From positions 1,390,501 through 1,454,500 of the forward strand of contig JAVTVX010000013.1 in NCBI GenBank assembly GCA_033439265.1: 64,000 nucleotides of DNA, read 5' to 3'. A program made the translations under genes and the position numbers. The notes beneath the pieces are model-generated. The model did no database searches and was not told where the DNA came from. It saw nothing but the letters and a program-made list of their open reading frames with translations. This DNA is from Dillenia suffruticosa. Taxonomy: Eukaryota > Streptophyta > Magnoliopsida > Dilleniales > Dilleniaceae. Shown here piece by piece: positions 47,746 through 59,900 of this stretch (positions within the stretch are counted from its first letter, which is position 1; each line of letters opens with the position of its first letter).

Positions 47746-50700
47746 TTACCTATCAATCCCTTCAATTTTGTCTTCAACTTCAGAGTACAATTGCCTCAAT
47801 CTCTCAATATTATCCTCTGAAGTCTCCCAATATCCACGTCCATTGGCCTCCAAGAATGTCTGCACCAACTTCCTGAAAGAATTCGGGTTGGTCTTCATTA
47901 GCCTGTTCAGCATTTCCTCGTCCTGAATGAATGTTGAGTTAGCCTCTTCATAGACCCAGTTGTCAACTTGGCCTGAGGTTGCACTCCACCCAACTGTGTT
48001 GGTGAGTCGCTTCTCGATCTCTCGAACACCCTCATATCCACTAGACAACATTCCCTCATACCACTTTGGGTTCAACAATTTGGTGCGTGCATCAAGCCGC
48101 ATGGTCTCTGAAAGAGTTCTCACCTGTACAATGATTCATTCAAGAAACTTATTAGCTTCTCTTCAGAAAAGCCATGCCCTGTGAGTGAGATATTTGGATG
48201 ATTCCAACCTGGGCATTGGCAGTAGTTGTGTCGGCAATGTAAGCGCTAGGCTTCTTCCCATCCTTCCGTAGACTCTGAACCAGATTAGTTGGGTCAGAGT
48301 CAAAGTAGTGACTGACATCAGTAAGTGAGATCTCTGATGAGTCAAGGTTTTGGAATGTGGCATCCGCTGTGCTCAAAGCCATCTCGAAGACCGTTCTTTT
48401 CTCAGTCATGCCAGCACCAGGAGCATCACAGTCAAATGCAAAGGACTTGCGGCTCAAGTACATGTCTTGGAGCTGCTTCTCATCATTCCACGAGGAATTC
48501 TCAACGGCAAGGTTGATGTTGGATGAGTAGGAGCCCGAGGCATTGGAGAAGACACGGGTTGCGGCTTCTCTGACACCAATGCCAAGTGATTGGGCTTGCT
48601 CCAGGGCATGTTTCCTCACATAGTTTTGGTCTTCAGGCTCATCTAGTTCAGCTACCATCTTCACCGCACGGTCAAGGAGATTCATCTGTGTAACACAAAT
48701 TTCAGTAAAGAGAAGAAATGAAATGACAGATTTAGGCAAAGAATTTAAGGAAAAACAAAAATCATCGTTACCTGATTGATGAAAAGGTCTCTAAAAACTC
48801 CTGAACAGTTAACGACAACATCAATCCTAGGCCTTCCAAGCTCTTCGAGACTAACTGCCTCCACCCTATTAACTCGTCCAAAGGTATCGGCAACGGGTCT
48901 CACACCAATCATCCATAGAACCTGTGCCAGTGACTCACCATAAGTCTTAATGTTATCAGTACCCCACAACACAAGCGCAACGGTCTCAGGATACCTTCCA
49001 CCATTGTCAACCTTCTGTCTCTCGAGCAATCTATCCACAACAACCTTTGCACTCTGCATCGCTGCAATTGTGGGAATTGCCTGTGGGTCCAAAGCATGAA
49101 TGTTTTTACCTGTTGGTAGGACTTTAGGGTTTCTGATCGGGTCACCACCAGGACCTGGCTCGACATATTTGCCCTCTAGAGCTTGTTTGAGACTTCCTAA
49201 CTCATTATCAGCCACAACTAGCTTCAAACACTCCCCTAAGAACTCAAACAATGTTCTGAGTTTCTCCCTATCAGCTCTGTAGAATTTGGTGTTTGACAAG
49301 TACTGGACCCATGGCTCGTTCAGGCCAAAACCAAGGATTGAGGTCAACTTGTCAGCTACAACTACTTGGCCCTTCTTGTTAGTTGTTCGCTCAACAAAGG
49401 CAGATATAGCTCCCCGAGATGCCTCAGTAATCTGTCGAAGCAGCTCAACATCTTTCAAGATGCCCTTGTCATTTCCTCTGTAGACAGCTTCAATATCTCT
49501 TCCAAGCGACTTGGCTAGTATTGTGGGAAGTGATGAAATCCCATCTTCAGGACGGTCCAATGCAGCAATATTAACTAGCGTTGCAATTGCTTCCATGGCT
49601 GATGGAGGCTCACCAATGACATGGAGGCCACAAGGCAATAGCCGAGATTCAATCTCCATGATCTTGGAGTACACCTTCCCAACCACAAGATCACGCTCTT
49701 TAGCTGGGATTTCTTGACTCTCATCAGGAAGCTCAACATCCTTGTCTAGATTGCATTGTCTGGCTGTGCTAATGATGGAGTTTACAATCTGCTGAGCACG
49801 ACTGGTGTCTTTGAGAGATTGATAGGAGGAGATGAGCTCACTGAGTTGCTTGAGTCCCTTGTAAAGCCCAGCATTTTCAGCTGGAGGAGTTAAGTAGCTA
49901 ATGGTATTGGCATAACTCCTGCGCTTGGCAATGGTGGCTTCAGATGGGTTGTTGGCCGCATAGTAGTACACATTTGGGATGTTCCCAATAAGACTATCCG
50001 GGTAGCAAACATCACTCATTCCTACTTGCTTTCCGGGCATGAACTCGAGCGAACCATGAGTACCAAAGTGGAGAACAGCATCAGCTTTGAAAATTTTCTC
50101 AACAAATGAGTAGTAGGCAGCGAACCCGTGATGTGGACTAGCTGATTTGGAGAAAAGTAGCCGCATTGGATCTCCTTCGTAGCCAAATGTTGGCTGAACT
50201 CCAATGAAGACATTTCCATATTGTTTCCCATATACAAGGAGATGTTCTCCATCAGAGTTCAAATTTCCAGGAGGTTTTCCCCAGTTTTCTTCTAGGGCAG
50301 TAGCATATGGAGTTAGGCTATGGTACTCTCTGACGCCCATTTTATAAGCAATGTTGAGATTAGGACTGCTGAATTGAGCTTCTTTGTCGTGAATTATCTC
50401 TGCAATTAGGGCTTCAGAAGTGTCTGGAAGGCCCTCAACATTGTAACCATCTTTTTTGAGGTCCTTTAGGACAGAGAAGATTGAGGAGAAGACATTGAGG
50501 TAGGCAGCTGTTCCCACATTTCCTTTGTCAGGAGGGAAACTAAAGACTGTAATCGCCAACTTCTTTTCTGTCTGTAAAAGGAAATGCATTAAAAAAAAAC
50601 TTAGCAAAAGAAGTAAGAATCTAAGTTTGTTATCTACGTAGAAAACTAGAAAAACTAGGTCATAAACATGCAAATCAATAAGAAACTATCAGAATGTGGT

Positions 50701-52934
50701 TTTTCCTAAGACCTTGAAAGAGAAGAATCTTCACACCTAGCTTTATCCATGCGAACGCTAAAACAAATATCTCACAAAGTGATATGCTTATAAAAGACAT
50801 CTACAATGACTACAAGAATCTTTCGGTCTAAAAACTGCCAAACAAGCTACGATAACTTTCACAATATCACGCCAAGAAAGAAACTGATGGCATGCCTATC
50901 ATTGTCTTTGATGTAATTATATTCTAAAAAATAAATAAATAAATAAAAATTGGGGTATTTAGAACTTAGTCAATTCCAAGTTTCTGTTTATATGTAGAGA
51001 TGACAGTTAATTTGGCGAGAAGGGTTCTCTAAGCACAGGATGGACGATGGGAGTTGTGTATGAAGATACGCTCAAACATGGACAAATGGTCATAATTAAC
51101 ACTTTCAAAGAGTGAAACAAAAGGTTAACAGGCATGCTGAAATTGCAGCCAAGGACATTTATAACAAGTTCGTACGTCTGGAATAAACAGGGTCTACAAC
51201 TTGAGGAAAAGTACCTTGGATTTTCTTTTCAGTTCAGCCCATTTGATTGCCCGGGTGCACAGTTGCTCCACCCTCTTATGAAGGGCATGTGATTTTCCTG
51301 CAATGACGTTGAAAATTTAAGAAAGAATAGTAAGTAAAATATTAATATTTGGACCTTTTGACCTAAGAAAAAACTAGTAACAACAGAAGAGAAGACACTA
51401 GGATCCTAATTTAATGAAGAAAGAACCAATCAAGCAATTAAAATGTGACAAAAGCAGTGCAGCAAAAGCACAATAAGATTAAAATATGGACACCATTATT
51501 GAAAGCAAAAGAGGAAAAGTTAAGCTTGCCTGTTCTAGGATCGCGACCGGCAAAAACAATGGGCTCCATACCACCATCAAGCTCAGGAAGAGCAACCTGC
51601 AAAGCCACCTGAATTGGGTGCAACCCTAGAGTACTATTTAACCATTCCTCAGTTGTCTGAAACACCAAAGGCAATGCAACAATATAAGGCACATCAAGCT
51701 TCCTCAATGCCTCAACAGCCCTTGGATGATCTTGCCTAGCCGGTCCTCCAACCAGCGCAAAGCCCGTCAATGACACCACCGAGTTCACAAACTGCTTCTT
51801 GGTTACAGGATCAATGAAAAACTTCTCGACGGGACCAGAAAAGTCGAGCCCACCAGCAAATATTGGAATGACCTTAGCACCTCTAGCTTCCAACTCCATA
51901 ATCACAGCAACATAGTGACTCTCATCACCGGTCACAATATGACTCCTCTGCAAGACTAAGCCAATTACAGGTGCATTTGGACACTTTAGCTTCTCATTAG
52001 CATCTCTTCTAGTCCCATACCAATTCAGGTACTCCTTCACATCATCATACATAGAAGGTGCCAAAGGGTGCCAAATCCCACAATCCAAGTACAAAACTGG
52101 ATCTGAATATCCTATTTTTGTACCCTTCAAAGCCGGAACATAAGACCCAGAAATCATTTTCAGGAAATTTTGCAAATTATCAGGTGACCCACCAAGCCAA
52201 AACTGCAAGCTCAGAATGTAAAGCCTAGCATCCTGAGCCTTATCACTAGGCAAGTACTTTAACACCTTAGGCAATGTCCTCACAAGCTTCAACATACTAT
52301 CAGCAAATCCTGCAGATGACTTTTTCTTCTTAAAAAGCTGAAAAAATGGAGACTTTGATTGCCCAAGTTGTGACATATTAAAAGAACCCAATTTATTGAG
52401 CCTCATTACTTCAGGCATTGAAGGGAACACAAGGACTGCGTTCAGTCTGTCTCTTTCCTTTTCCACTGCTGCTTTCACTTTCAAAGCCAATTCCTCCACA
52501 AAAATCAAAGACCCAATAAAGATATTAGCATCTTCGAGATCTTTACAGAAAGTTTTGTATGTATTCTCGTCTCTAAGCTCTTCTACCAAGTAACCCACAA
52601 CTTCAAAAGACGCAAAATTGGCGTTTTTATTGAGAGACTGAACAGCTGCCGTCAGAGAAGACTGGTATTGTGCTTCTAATACTACATAGACAATTTTGAC
52701 AGTTGGGAGTCCATGAGATTTGTCTGGAACAATTCTTCTCACTTCAGGTGTGGTTTGTGTGAAGAGACCATTTCCGATTGCTGCACATTTGACTCTAAGT
52801 GAAGGTTTGGGGTTTGTGGGTGTTGAATTTTTGGGTAAAAATGAGTGAAGAAAGTAGTGTTTTTGGGAGACTGACGAAAGGTGTTCCACTTTTGATGTGG
52901 GTAAGGTGAATGGTGATGATACCAAGAAAGCCAT
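47746..52934 (-). CDS. CHLH: Magnesium chelatase subunit H, plastid (CHLH / GUN5), 5 coding exons
   Basis: The large porphyrin-binding subunit of Mg-chelatase, which inserts Mg into protoporphyrin IX as the first committed step of chlorophyll synthesis, in the chloroplast; also known as GUN5 for its effect on plastid-to-nucleus signalling. Exons: 51530-52934, 51215-51297, 48772-50571, 48209-48685, 47746-48123. Total 4143 nt, 1380 residues, the family length. The Ser/Thr/Leu-rich N-terminus ([20 protein letters not shown]) is a plausible transit peptide. Conserved parts include [80 protein letters not shown] and [20 protein letters not shown]. It ends [11 protein letters not shown]. Intron 1 has a GC donor (cag|gcaagc) and a normal AG acceptor. 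Coding appears intact throughout. Confidence 0.98.
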
Positions 52935-53260
52935 TTTTTAATATCTGTTTCGCCACCCCTGTTTTCTCAATTTACAGACACACACACACACACACACAAC
53001 CAGAGAGAGAAGGATATTGAAGTTTCGGGGTTTTACTTCTTTGAATCTGATTTCAGTGTTTTAAGAGGAGAAATTTTTTTTTTCCGGGGCCGAATGGTTT
53101 GGGGATTATGTAATGCGTATTTGGAAGGAAACCGAGGGGCTAAAAACGGAGGACTCGAATGCTGTTGTCGTCCCGGTTCGTGGTAGAGTTAGGGACACGT
53201 GTCAACAAAGAGGACAAAAGTGTGAGTGGAGGAATTTTTGAGGTTCAGCTTGCATTACAG
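52935..53260 (-). promoter_or_regulatory. CHLH upstream region with G-box and (CA)n leader
   Basis: Upstream of the CHLH ATG (52934) come a CA repeat (52978-52999), probably in the leader, and then a palindromic G-box gacacgtgtc (53194-53203, core cacgtg 53196-53201), about 265 bp from the start codon. G-boxes are bound by PIF and HY5 factors in light-regulated chlorophyll genes. The distance and the motif suit a light-responsive promoter; activity is inferred. Confidence 0.5.
52978..52999. repeat. (CA)n microsatellite in CHLH leader
   Basis: A near-perfect CA run 44-65 nt upstream of the CHLH start codon, followed by a short GA run. Confidence 0.9.
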
Positions 53261-53457
53261 GAGTGAGAGAGGGAGTGTCTTATTTATCTGCTCGGATTTT
53301 ATCGATGAAGTTTCTTGGCTTCCCATTGGTCGATATGGATTTCTCAAAAAAGAGTGCGAGCCTGGGAAGATAGAAAATTGAGAGAGGAGCTCAGATGACC
53401 CAGAGTGACAATGGGGGGAGATTTTTCTTGAGTAGGAATATAAGGCCAGTTTTAGTC

Positions 53458-53487
53458 CAAAAGGTAAGAAAAGATTCTTACCTTTTG
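53458..53487. repeat. 13-bp perfect inverted repeat, 4-nt loop
   Basis: caaaaggtaagaa (53458-53470), loop aaga, then its exact complement (53475-53487). It lies about 530 bp upstream of the CHLH start codon. Confidence 0.85.
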
Positions 53488-53658
53488 AGTTTGTGTCCCT
53501 CGATGAAAAGGAAATGATATTTTTTGAGCGACACACATGGGACCAAGTAGCCCCATATTTTTGTGCTTAGTGACCTCTCCGTTGTCCTTAAAAATTCATT
53601 CGCCCTTCCTCGCTCCCAGTCCACTCTACCCATTGAAAGCTTCCTTAGGCATTTAACT

Positions 53659-53889
53659 AATATTGAAGAGCCTGAAGTGATTCCCCTGCTACTTGAGGCT
53701 ACGGGAGTTGCTTGATCCAGAAGGCGAAAGAAGATCTGATTGCATCTAGTAGCTCAGTTGACACTAGTTTGAGTCTCGTCTCTCTTTAGGTTTTTGTCCT
53801 CATTGTTGTGGTGGTTATTTTCGTTTCTTGTCTTTGTTTTGTTTCTCCTTCCATGTATCAAAAAAAAAAAAAAAAAAAATATTGAAGAG
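53659..53889 (+). mobile_element. SINE-like retroinsertion with 12-bp target duplication
   Basis: The 12-mer aatattgaagag occurs at 53659-53670 and again at 53878-53889, directly after an A-run (53860-53879). Between them, 53671-53877 includes a tRNA-type box A (tagctcagttgac, about 53750-53762) and a nearby box B (gtttgagtctc, about 53768-53778). A-tail plus target duplication mark a retroposed element. The promoter boxes lie about 80 nt from the left end instead of at the very start, so the 5' part may be a separate sequence carried along. Confidence 0.6.
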
Positions 53890-54687
53890 GCCACTTGATC
53901 ATTGAAGAAGTGTGACTCTACTTCAGTACACTGTTTATACATCTTGCCTCATAGTATAATGTTGTGTTATATTATATATATCGTGCTACAGCCTTCTGTA
54001 TCTATATATTATATATTATACCAAGTCACAAAATCAATATAGATAATTATTGTTATTGTTATTATTTTTAATATTATAGAGATTTTAGCATGTACCTTTT
54101 GGGTGTGTGCCTGTACATTCATCGGCCAGAATTATAAGCCAGTAACTACATATACCAAATGAATATGGCAAAATAAATTTTGTATGAATTTAAAACCCTT
54201 TGGTACAATTTTCAATAATAAGATCTTAAAATTTCGTATAATGCTATAATATGTGAATAGTTGAATGAGATTTTGGATGCTTGAATATATATTATTTGAA
54301 TTCGAGATTTTAGTTTAATAAATTTAATTTTTTGTATTTAATCTAAAATTTTAATTAAAAAATCTTAATTTTTTTGTCATTAGAAGTACATGTCATCGGT
54401 GGATATTTGATGTTTACTTATGGTTTCAATGATTGATGTATGGTGTCGGTAGCCTAGGGAGCATCAATTTTCCATTTAACTTAACGTGAAAGAAATAATG
54501 ATAGAGGATTAATTTTAATAAGTTCAAATAGTGTATATTCAAACATCCAAAATCCCATTCAACTATCGAATTGAGTTTTATAGTTATTTAAATCGAAGTA
54601 ATCAAAATTTTAAATATCAATAACTAAATAAAACAAATAATAATAACTAATGAATACCAAAAATCCAACTTATGACAGTCATTATAA
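53890..54687. other. Intergenic AT-rich stretch between two SINE-like insertions
   Basis: No open frame of note on either strand; AT-rich, with short TA repeats near 53973-54020. Confidence 0.6.
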
Positions 54688-54929
54688 CCACAAGCGATCA
54701 ACGTGAGTTGACTCAATTAGATATAGGATTGAATTTCCTTAAGTATGACCGAGATTCGATTCTCGCTGAGAGTATTAGACTCTCATGTGTATAGAGCATT
54801 TCCCGTTAAGAGACCCGCCATCTGAAAAGAAATCACTACATCGATCGGTCAGAATTAATCGAGACGAAACCTGGGTACCAAATATTGTCCAAGATATAGT
54901 GTCAAAAAAAAAAATGTAGCCACAAGCGA
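54688..54929 (+). mobile_element. SINE with A-tail and 10-bp target duplication
   Basis: The 10-mer ccacaagcga flanks the element at 54688-54697 and 54920-54929. The body (54698-54919) begins with a tRNA-related part: box A region gagttgactcaattagat (about 54704-54721) and box B gagattcgattctcg (about 54750-54764). It continues with ctgagagtattagactctca, ggtcagaattaatcgagacg and gaaacctgggtacc, and ends in an A-tail near 54903-54914. The order resembles the Au-type plant SINEs as I remember them. It has no coding capacity. Confidence 0.75.
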
Positions 54930-56040
54930 AAACCGAGCTTTCTCAATATACTTTTATGATAGCTCTAAACATGCAAGATTCAAAATTTTTCATTTTCTCT
55001 GCACTTTTCTTTTTACAAATGGAATTTAGACAAGATTATTTTTCTATTATCCAAAGCCTTGTTGTACATATAATGCACGTACAAATGACTATCGTAATTC
55101 CTCGTGTCAGCTTTCTTCCTAAACAGGAGAGTTCGAAGGATCTTTGAAATAACTCCATCCAATTGACATGCAACATGAATCAACCTGATAAAGAAATAAA
55201 ACTTCATAGTCACAAACACGATATTAATTTTTTTTTTTTTTTTAAACTATGCTGCTCTATCATTTTTCTAATTCCTTACACATATCAAAAGTACCGAACC
55301 TAGTTATTCCAGTTCCATTTATACGAGAAAAGTGATAGAATTATAATTTAAATATTATTATTTTTTAATTTATCATGGCTTATCTCAGTGGGAAAGATTA
55401 AGTACCCGTTTGATAAGGTTTTTTTTTAGTCTCTCTTCTCAAACCCTGTCAAACAAAATTTTTTAAAAACTCTTAAAAGAAGGAGCTTTTTTTTTCATGA
55501 AAAAAAATTTGAAAAGTAGATTTTAAGTAAAAGTTCCTGGGAGGAGTTTTTACATATTCTTTTTTTTAATGCTCCAACTTTTCCAGAAATTTATATTTTT
55601 TTTCCATTTATATCCTTACATAATTATTTTTATTCTATTAATATTCTCATTTAAATGATACAAAATTTCAAATATACCAATTAATTTTTAACTTTTAACT
55701 TTATTTCAAGAGTAAAAAAGTAAAAAAGAAATTAACTATTTTATTTCAAAAGTAAACAAACCAAACAATTTTTAATTTTTTTTAAAGTAATTAATTTTTA
55801 CTTCTTCTTAAAAAGAGAAGATAAGTCAAAAAAAAGTCAAACCAAACGGACACTAAGACTAATTAATCAGATCAAGATTAAACATAACTTTTTAATAAAA
55901 ATATATAATAATTAATTAATTTATAATAATTTGATTTCTAATTATACAAATCTATATTTTTGTGATAAAATTTTGGATAAAAATTATTATATATTTTTAA
56001 AAAAGGACTCGACACTTGGAACTTCGGCGACTCCAAGCGC
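54930..56040. other. AT-rich intergenic stretch, one MITE-like element
   Basis: No gene is visible. It contains the MITE-like element at 55401-55854, listed separately. The rest is AT-rich, with an A/T-dominated end at about 55880-56000. Confidence 0.6.
55393..55862. mobile_element. MITE-like element, possibly hAT type
   Basis: The ends pair as inverted repeats: left agtacccgtttg (55401-55412), complement of right agtgtccgtttg (55843-55854). An 8-bp flank aagattaa/aagactaa matches at 7 of 8 positions (about 55394-55401 and 55855-55862), which would suit a hAT target duplication. Interior sequence is AT-rich without coding sense. The call rests on about 10 paired terminal bases, so it is tentative. 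Confidence 0.4.
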
Positions 56041-56059
56041 GTTATTGGGCATACTCTTG

Positions 56060-56460
56060 CTTGCCGCGAGTTCCACATTGGGCCAGGCTTAAGGCCCAAT
56101 GTGGTCATCGTTGGTGCTTATATTAAAACATGGCTGGGCTGCTCACTAGGGCAGGCCCAATAACTTCGGCCCCTCTAATGAGGAAGTTTGACTACAATAT
56201 TTTGAAGTCTATGGGCCTTATTGTGCCCGCTGGGCTTGAAGACCATTTCAAAACCCCCAAACTTACCCAATCTCTTTTTTTTTTTTTTTTTTTTTTTTAT
56301 AAAATAATAATGTAGTCCAATCCCCCCCTTTTTTTTTAATAATTATTTGTTCATTTTTTTTAAGTTTGAGCATAATTAGGGTTTCTTCTGCTCGGAGAGC
56401 AGATCTCTCTGTTCTTGCTTCTGCTTGAAAGACACGAATTGCGGATTCAAGGTGAGTCAT
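56060..56460 (+). promoter_or_regulatory. CTU2 promoter and leader: site II cluster and telo-box
   Basis: Several GGCCCA/TGGGCC site II elements occur here. Two of them form a perfect 12-bp inverted repeat (ccacattgggcc 56073-56084, complement 56093-56104). More lie near 56155 and 56213. A telo-box-like ttagggttt is at about 56377-56385. A probable 5' UTR intron starts at 56453 (caag|gtgagtc) and would end at the acceptor before 56926. Site II plus telo-box is the known promoter pair of plant translation-related genes and fits a tRNA-modification gene; transcript ends are inferred. Confidence 0.5.
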
Positions 56461-56951
56461 TTTCATCTTCTTCTTTTTGAATTGCCTGACTCTTTTTTTT
56501 TTCTTTTCTCTCTCTCTCTCTCTCTACGATCATTGGTTTGCTATATGATTATATTGCTGAATCTGTACTTGAGAGTCAATTTACAATAACTTCTGCCCAT
56601 ACGAATTTGATATCACTTGGCAAATATTAAATCTTGCTATTGGAATTATTCATAATTTTAGAAACAGTTCAATTTTCCAGGGTTTTGCTCAATGAAGGCT
56701 GTTAATAATTTTACATTATTACAAATTTGGAAAATAATTTTCTAAAATTGAACTGTAACTAATCTTGAAGGAATCTAGCCAGAATGAAGATAATTTTAGA
56801 ATTTTTTTTTATAATGTCAACAAACCGTGATCAACTGGGGTGCTCCCAAACAATGTTGGCTTGGGTTGGTGGTTCTAGAAACCTTAGAACTTATCAAGGC
56901 TGTTTGTGTTTTGATGAATCCTACAGTTGTAGACGGATATTGGGGTGAGAG

Positions 56952-59900
56952 ATGGCGTGCAATGGCAGTGGAGGTTGCCAGTCTGGTGGTTGCTTTAATG
57001 AAATAAAATCGGATGCTGCAACAGCAGGAATAGAGGGGCTGAATAAGCAGATGAAAAAGGGAATCCGTGATGGTAGTATCTGTATTAAGTGCAAGATCAA
57101 TGAAGCCAGTGCTGGTTGTGGCAGTGATGAAGGACAGTTCTGTTCGGATTGTTTTCGGAATAATCTATATGGCAAGTTCAAATTTGCTGTTACGTCTCGC
57201 TCTATGATCTCTCCTATCGACAATGTTCTTGTTGCTTTCTCCGGTGGCCCTTCTTCCAGGTCTCTCTCTTTGGGAATTTGTTGTTGTAATTTGTTTGAAT
57301 GCATTATGTGTGTGAAAAAAATTTTTGTCTGTGCTATTCTTGTCTGTTTAGGGTTGCTTTGCAGTTTGTTCATGAGATGCAGTGCAAAGCTCAGAAGAAT
57401 TTTGATGCAAGCAGAGATAGATCGCTTCCTGTGTTTGGTGTTGGAGTGGCTTTTATTGATGACAGTTCAATTTCTTCACTTCCTTCAGATGAGGTTGAAC
57501 AAGCAATTGGGGACATGAGATTCATTGTGTCTAGTTTAGGGCCTCCCTTGAAGGAATTTCATGTTGCTCCTATTGAAAATGTTTGCTCCAGGGATTCTGA
57601 TGACGGAAGACGAAGGTTGCAAGAGTTGCTAGATGATGTTAGTGATGTCACTGGGAAAGAAGATCTTTTGCTGCACCTTCGTATGTTATCCTTGCAAAAG
57701 GTGCATTTTTTGAATTCGTCGTACTTGCTAGCATGTCTAGGTGAAAAGAAACTTGTAAATCGTCATTCATTATACCTATTTTATTTTGCAGATTGCTTTG
57801 GAAAATGGATACAATAGGCTGATGTTGGGTTCATCTGCATCAAGGATTGCTTGCCATGTCCTTTCCTCTGTTATTAAGGTTTGTGTGTGATTTTTTGCTT
57901 AAAAAATTCTTCTGTAAACTTATGTAGTTTAATCGTTATAGTTCCACAATTGAAATGAAGACTAATGCTAGAGAAGAGAATTCGTGTTACAGCAAGTGCC
58001 TGTAGTGATAGAAAATGAAGCAGAACAATTTCATTGCATACTGCAGATACAGATGTGTGGATAGATCAAACATAAGGAATGTTTCGAGAAATGCCTCTAG
58101 AATGGAAAAGTAAACAAGAAAGAATTGACTGGCACTTTAACCAATTTTTTTTCTCTTTCTAGGGCTGATATTGCGTACCATATTATCCATCCAGGGCTAA
58201 TTCACTACTCTCAAGTGAATATAAGCTAGGGTGTAGGTCGTCTCATAAGTTCAAAGTTGCTGATCTAGATCGAGTTCCTTCATGTCAATGCTGTAATCAC
58301 TGTAGAAGTTGTCTTGTAATTGAAGATCATGCTTCTGCATTGTCCTCTCATCTAAAATAGAAGGCCAAATCAATGGGTTGTAGTATATGATATGCAAAGG
58401 ATTTGTTGTAGTATATGATATGCAAAGGCAATTATTATATATAATTCACATCTGTTCTACTAACAAATGTTGTTGCCAGGGTCGAGGATACTCCTTGCCA
58501 GCAGATATACAGTACGTTGATGCAAGGAGGGAGGCTCCGGTAGTGCTTCCACTTCGTGATTGTCTGAAGCAAGAGCTAAGCATGTTTTGTCATCTTGAGG
58601 GGTAAGTCATAAACGGGTGTATTTAAGTCTTCCCAATTCTCTCTCTTTATAAGTGAAAATACTCTGGAGAAAGAACTATATAAAAGACGATGATTTTCTA
58701 CTGCAGGAAACTAAGAAAAAAAATCATGACCAAATCACCCAAAAGCATTTCTCACTTAAAAGATGAGAAGACCATTAAATAAAAGTCTCTGAAAAATAAA
58801 TTTCAACCATAGTGTTTCAATCTTTAACCTGTTATTGGTTGTGATTATTTGTTGCCATGTAGTTAGTGCATCCAGTGTATTTGCCTCCCTTTTCCTGAAC
58901 AGTCCTGTCAGTATTGCTACTGCACATAAATTCCACAACCATTCCTGGCATAACATTGAACTTCAGAAGGAGAAGATTGATGGAGTTCCCTGGCTACCGT
59001 ATAGTTAAACCATGGTCCACCAATCATTAGTCCTTGCATATCTATACTCTTCTTAAGATCATCAATTGAACCTGACCTGCTATACAAAAACCTGCTTAGA
59101 AAAAGATCTAATATTCAAATCTTAACTTCCACCTTGCTTGCATTTTACCTCATCCTCTAACCTACTAAAATGGAAGGATCATGTGTTGCAGCTTTAATGG
59201 AGTCAACTAGTTCTATTTTCAAAATCTTTATAAGGCTGAAAAGAATGTGTATCGTGTTACATATCTTGCCAGCCCTTTTGCAATGACCAATTAGCAATCT
59301 CCAATGCTTCGACTTGTATCAGGAATTAACTTTAAATTTTAAAAGTGATTTCCCACTTTCATCCAACTCAAATTCTGCAAAAAGTATGGTTCTTAGTATT
59401 ATTCCACTGTTGCTTCTTGATGCACATTAAGTTTATCATGAGTTTGATGGGCCTCTAATCATTTTGGCAGGGCAGTTTAAAGACCATAGAGGTGTTCAAA
59501 AGCTCTCATTCTGGCATCAATAACTTGGTATTATCATTTGTCAAACTGTTGCAGGTAACAGATGGGTTTTGTTCTGGCCATTTTTTCTGACTCTCATGAC
59601 AATATATAATGTTCATGTTTCAAGCGTACTTAAAAAGATTGCTTGTTGTAGCCAATGAAGCCTACTATTCCATTGCTTCGAGCTTTGTTTTTGTACTACG
59701 GAGTGCAGTTTATTCACTTGATGTTGATCAATGCAAATTTTTGAAAATGGATTGCTTAACTTGATTAAGATCATTAATAACAGAGGCTGGGGTAGAAGGA
59801 AAATACCTTCCAAAAGTAGCATGCTATGGCTTGGAGCTTACAGTGATTTTTTTGATAAGTCAATCTATGTCAGCACTATGTATATCTTTATAGAAAAGAA

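Noticed and set aside
56921..57373. Minus-strand 150-codon frame
   Set aside because: It is antisense to CTU2 exons 1-2, which match the family over their whole length.
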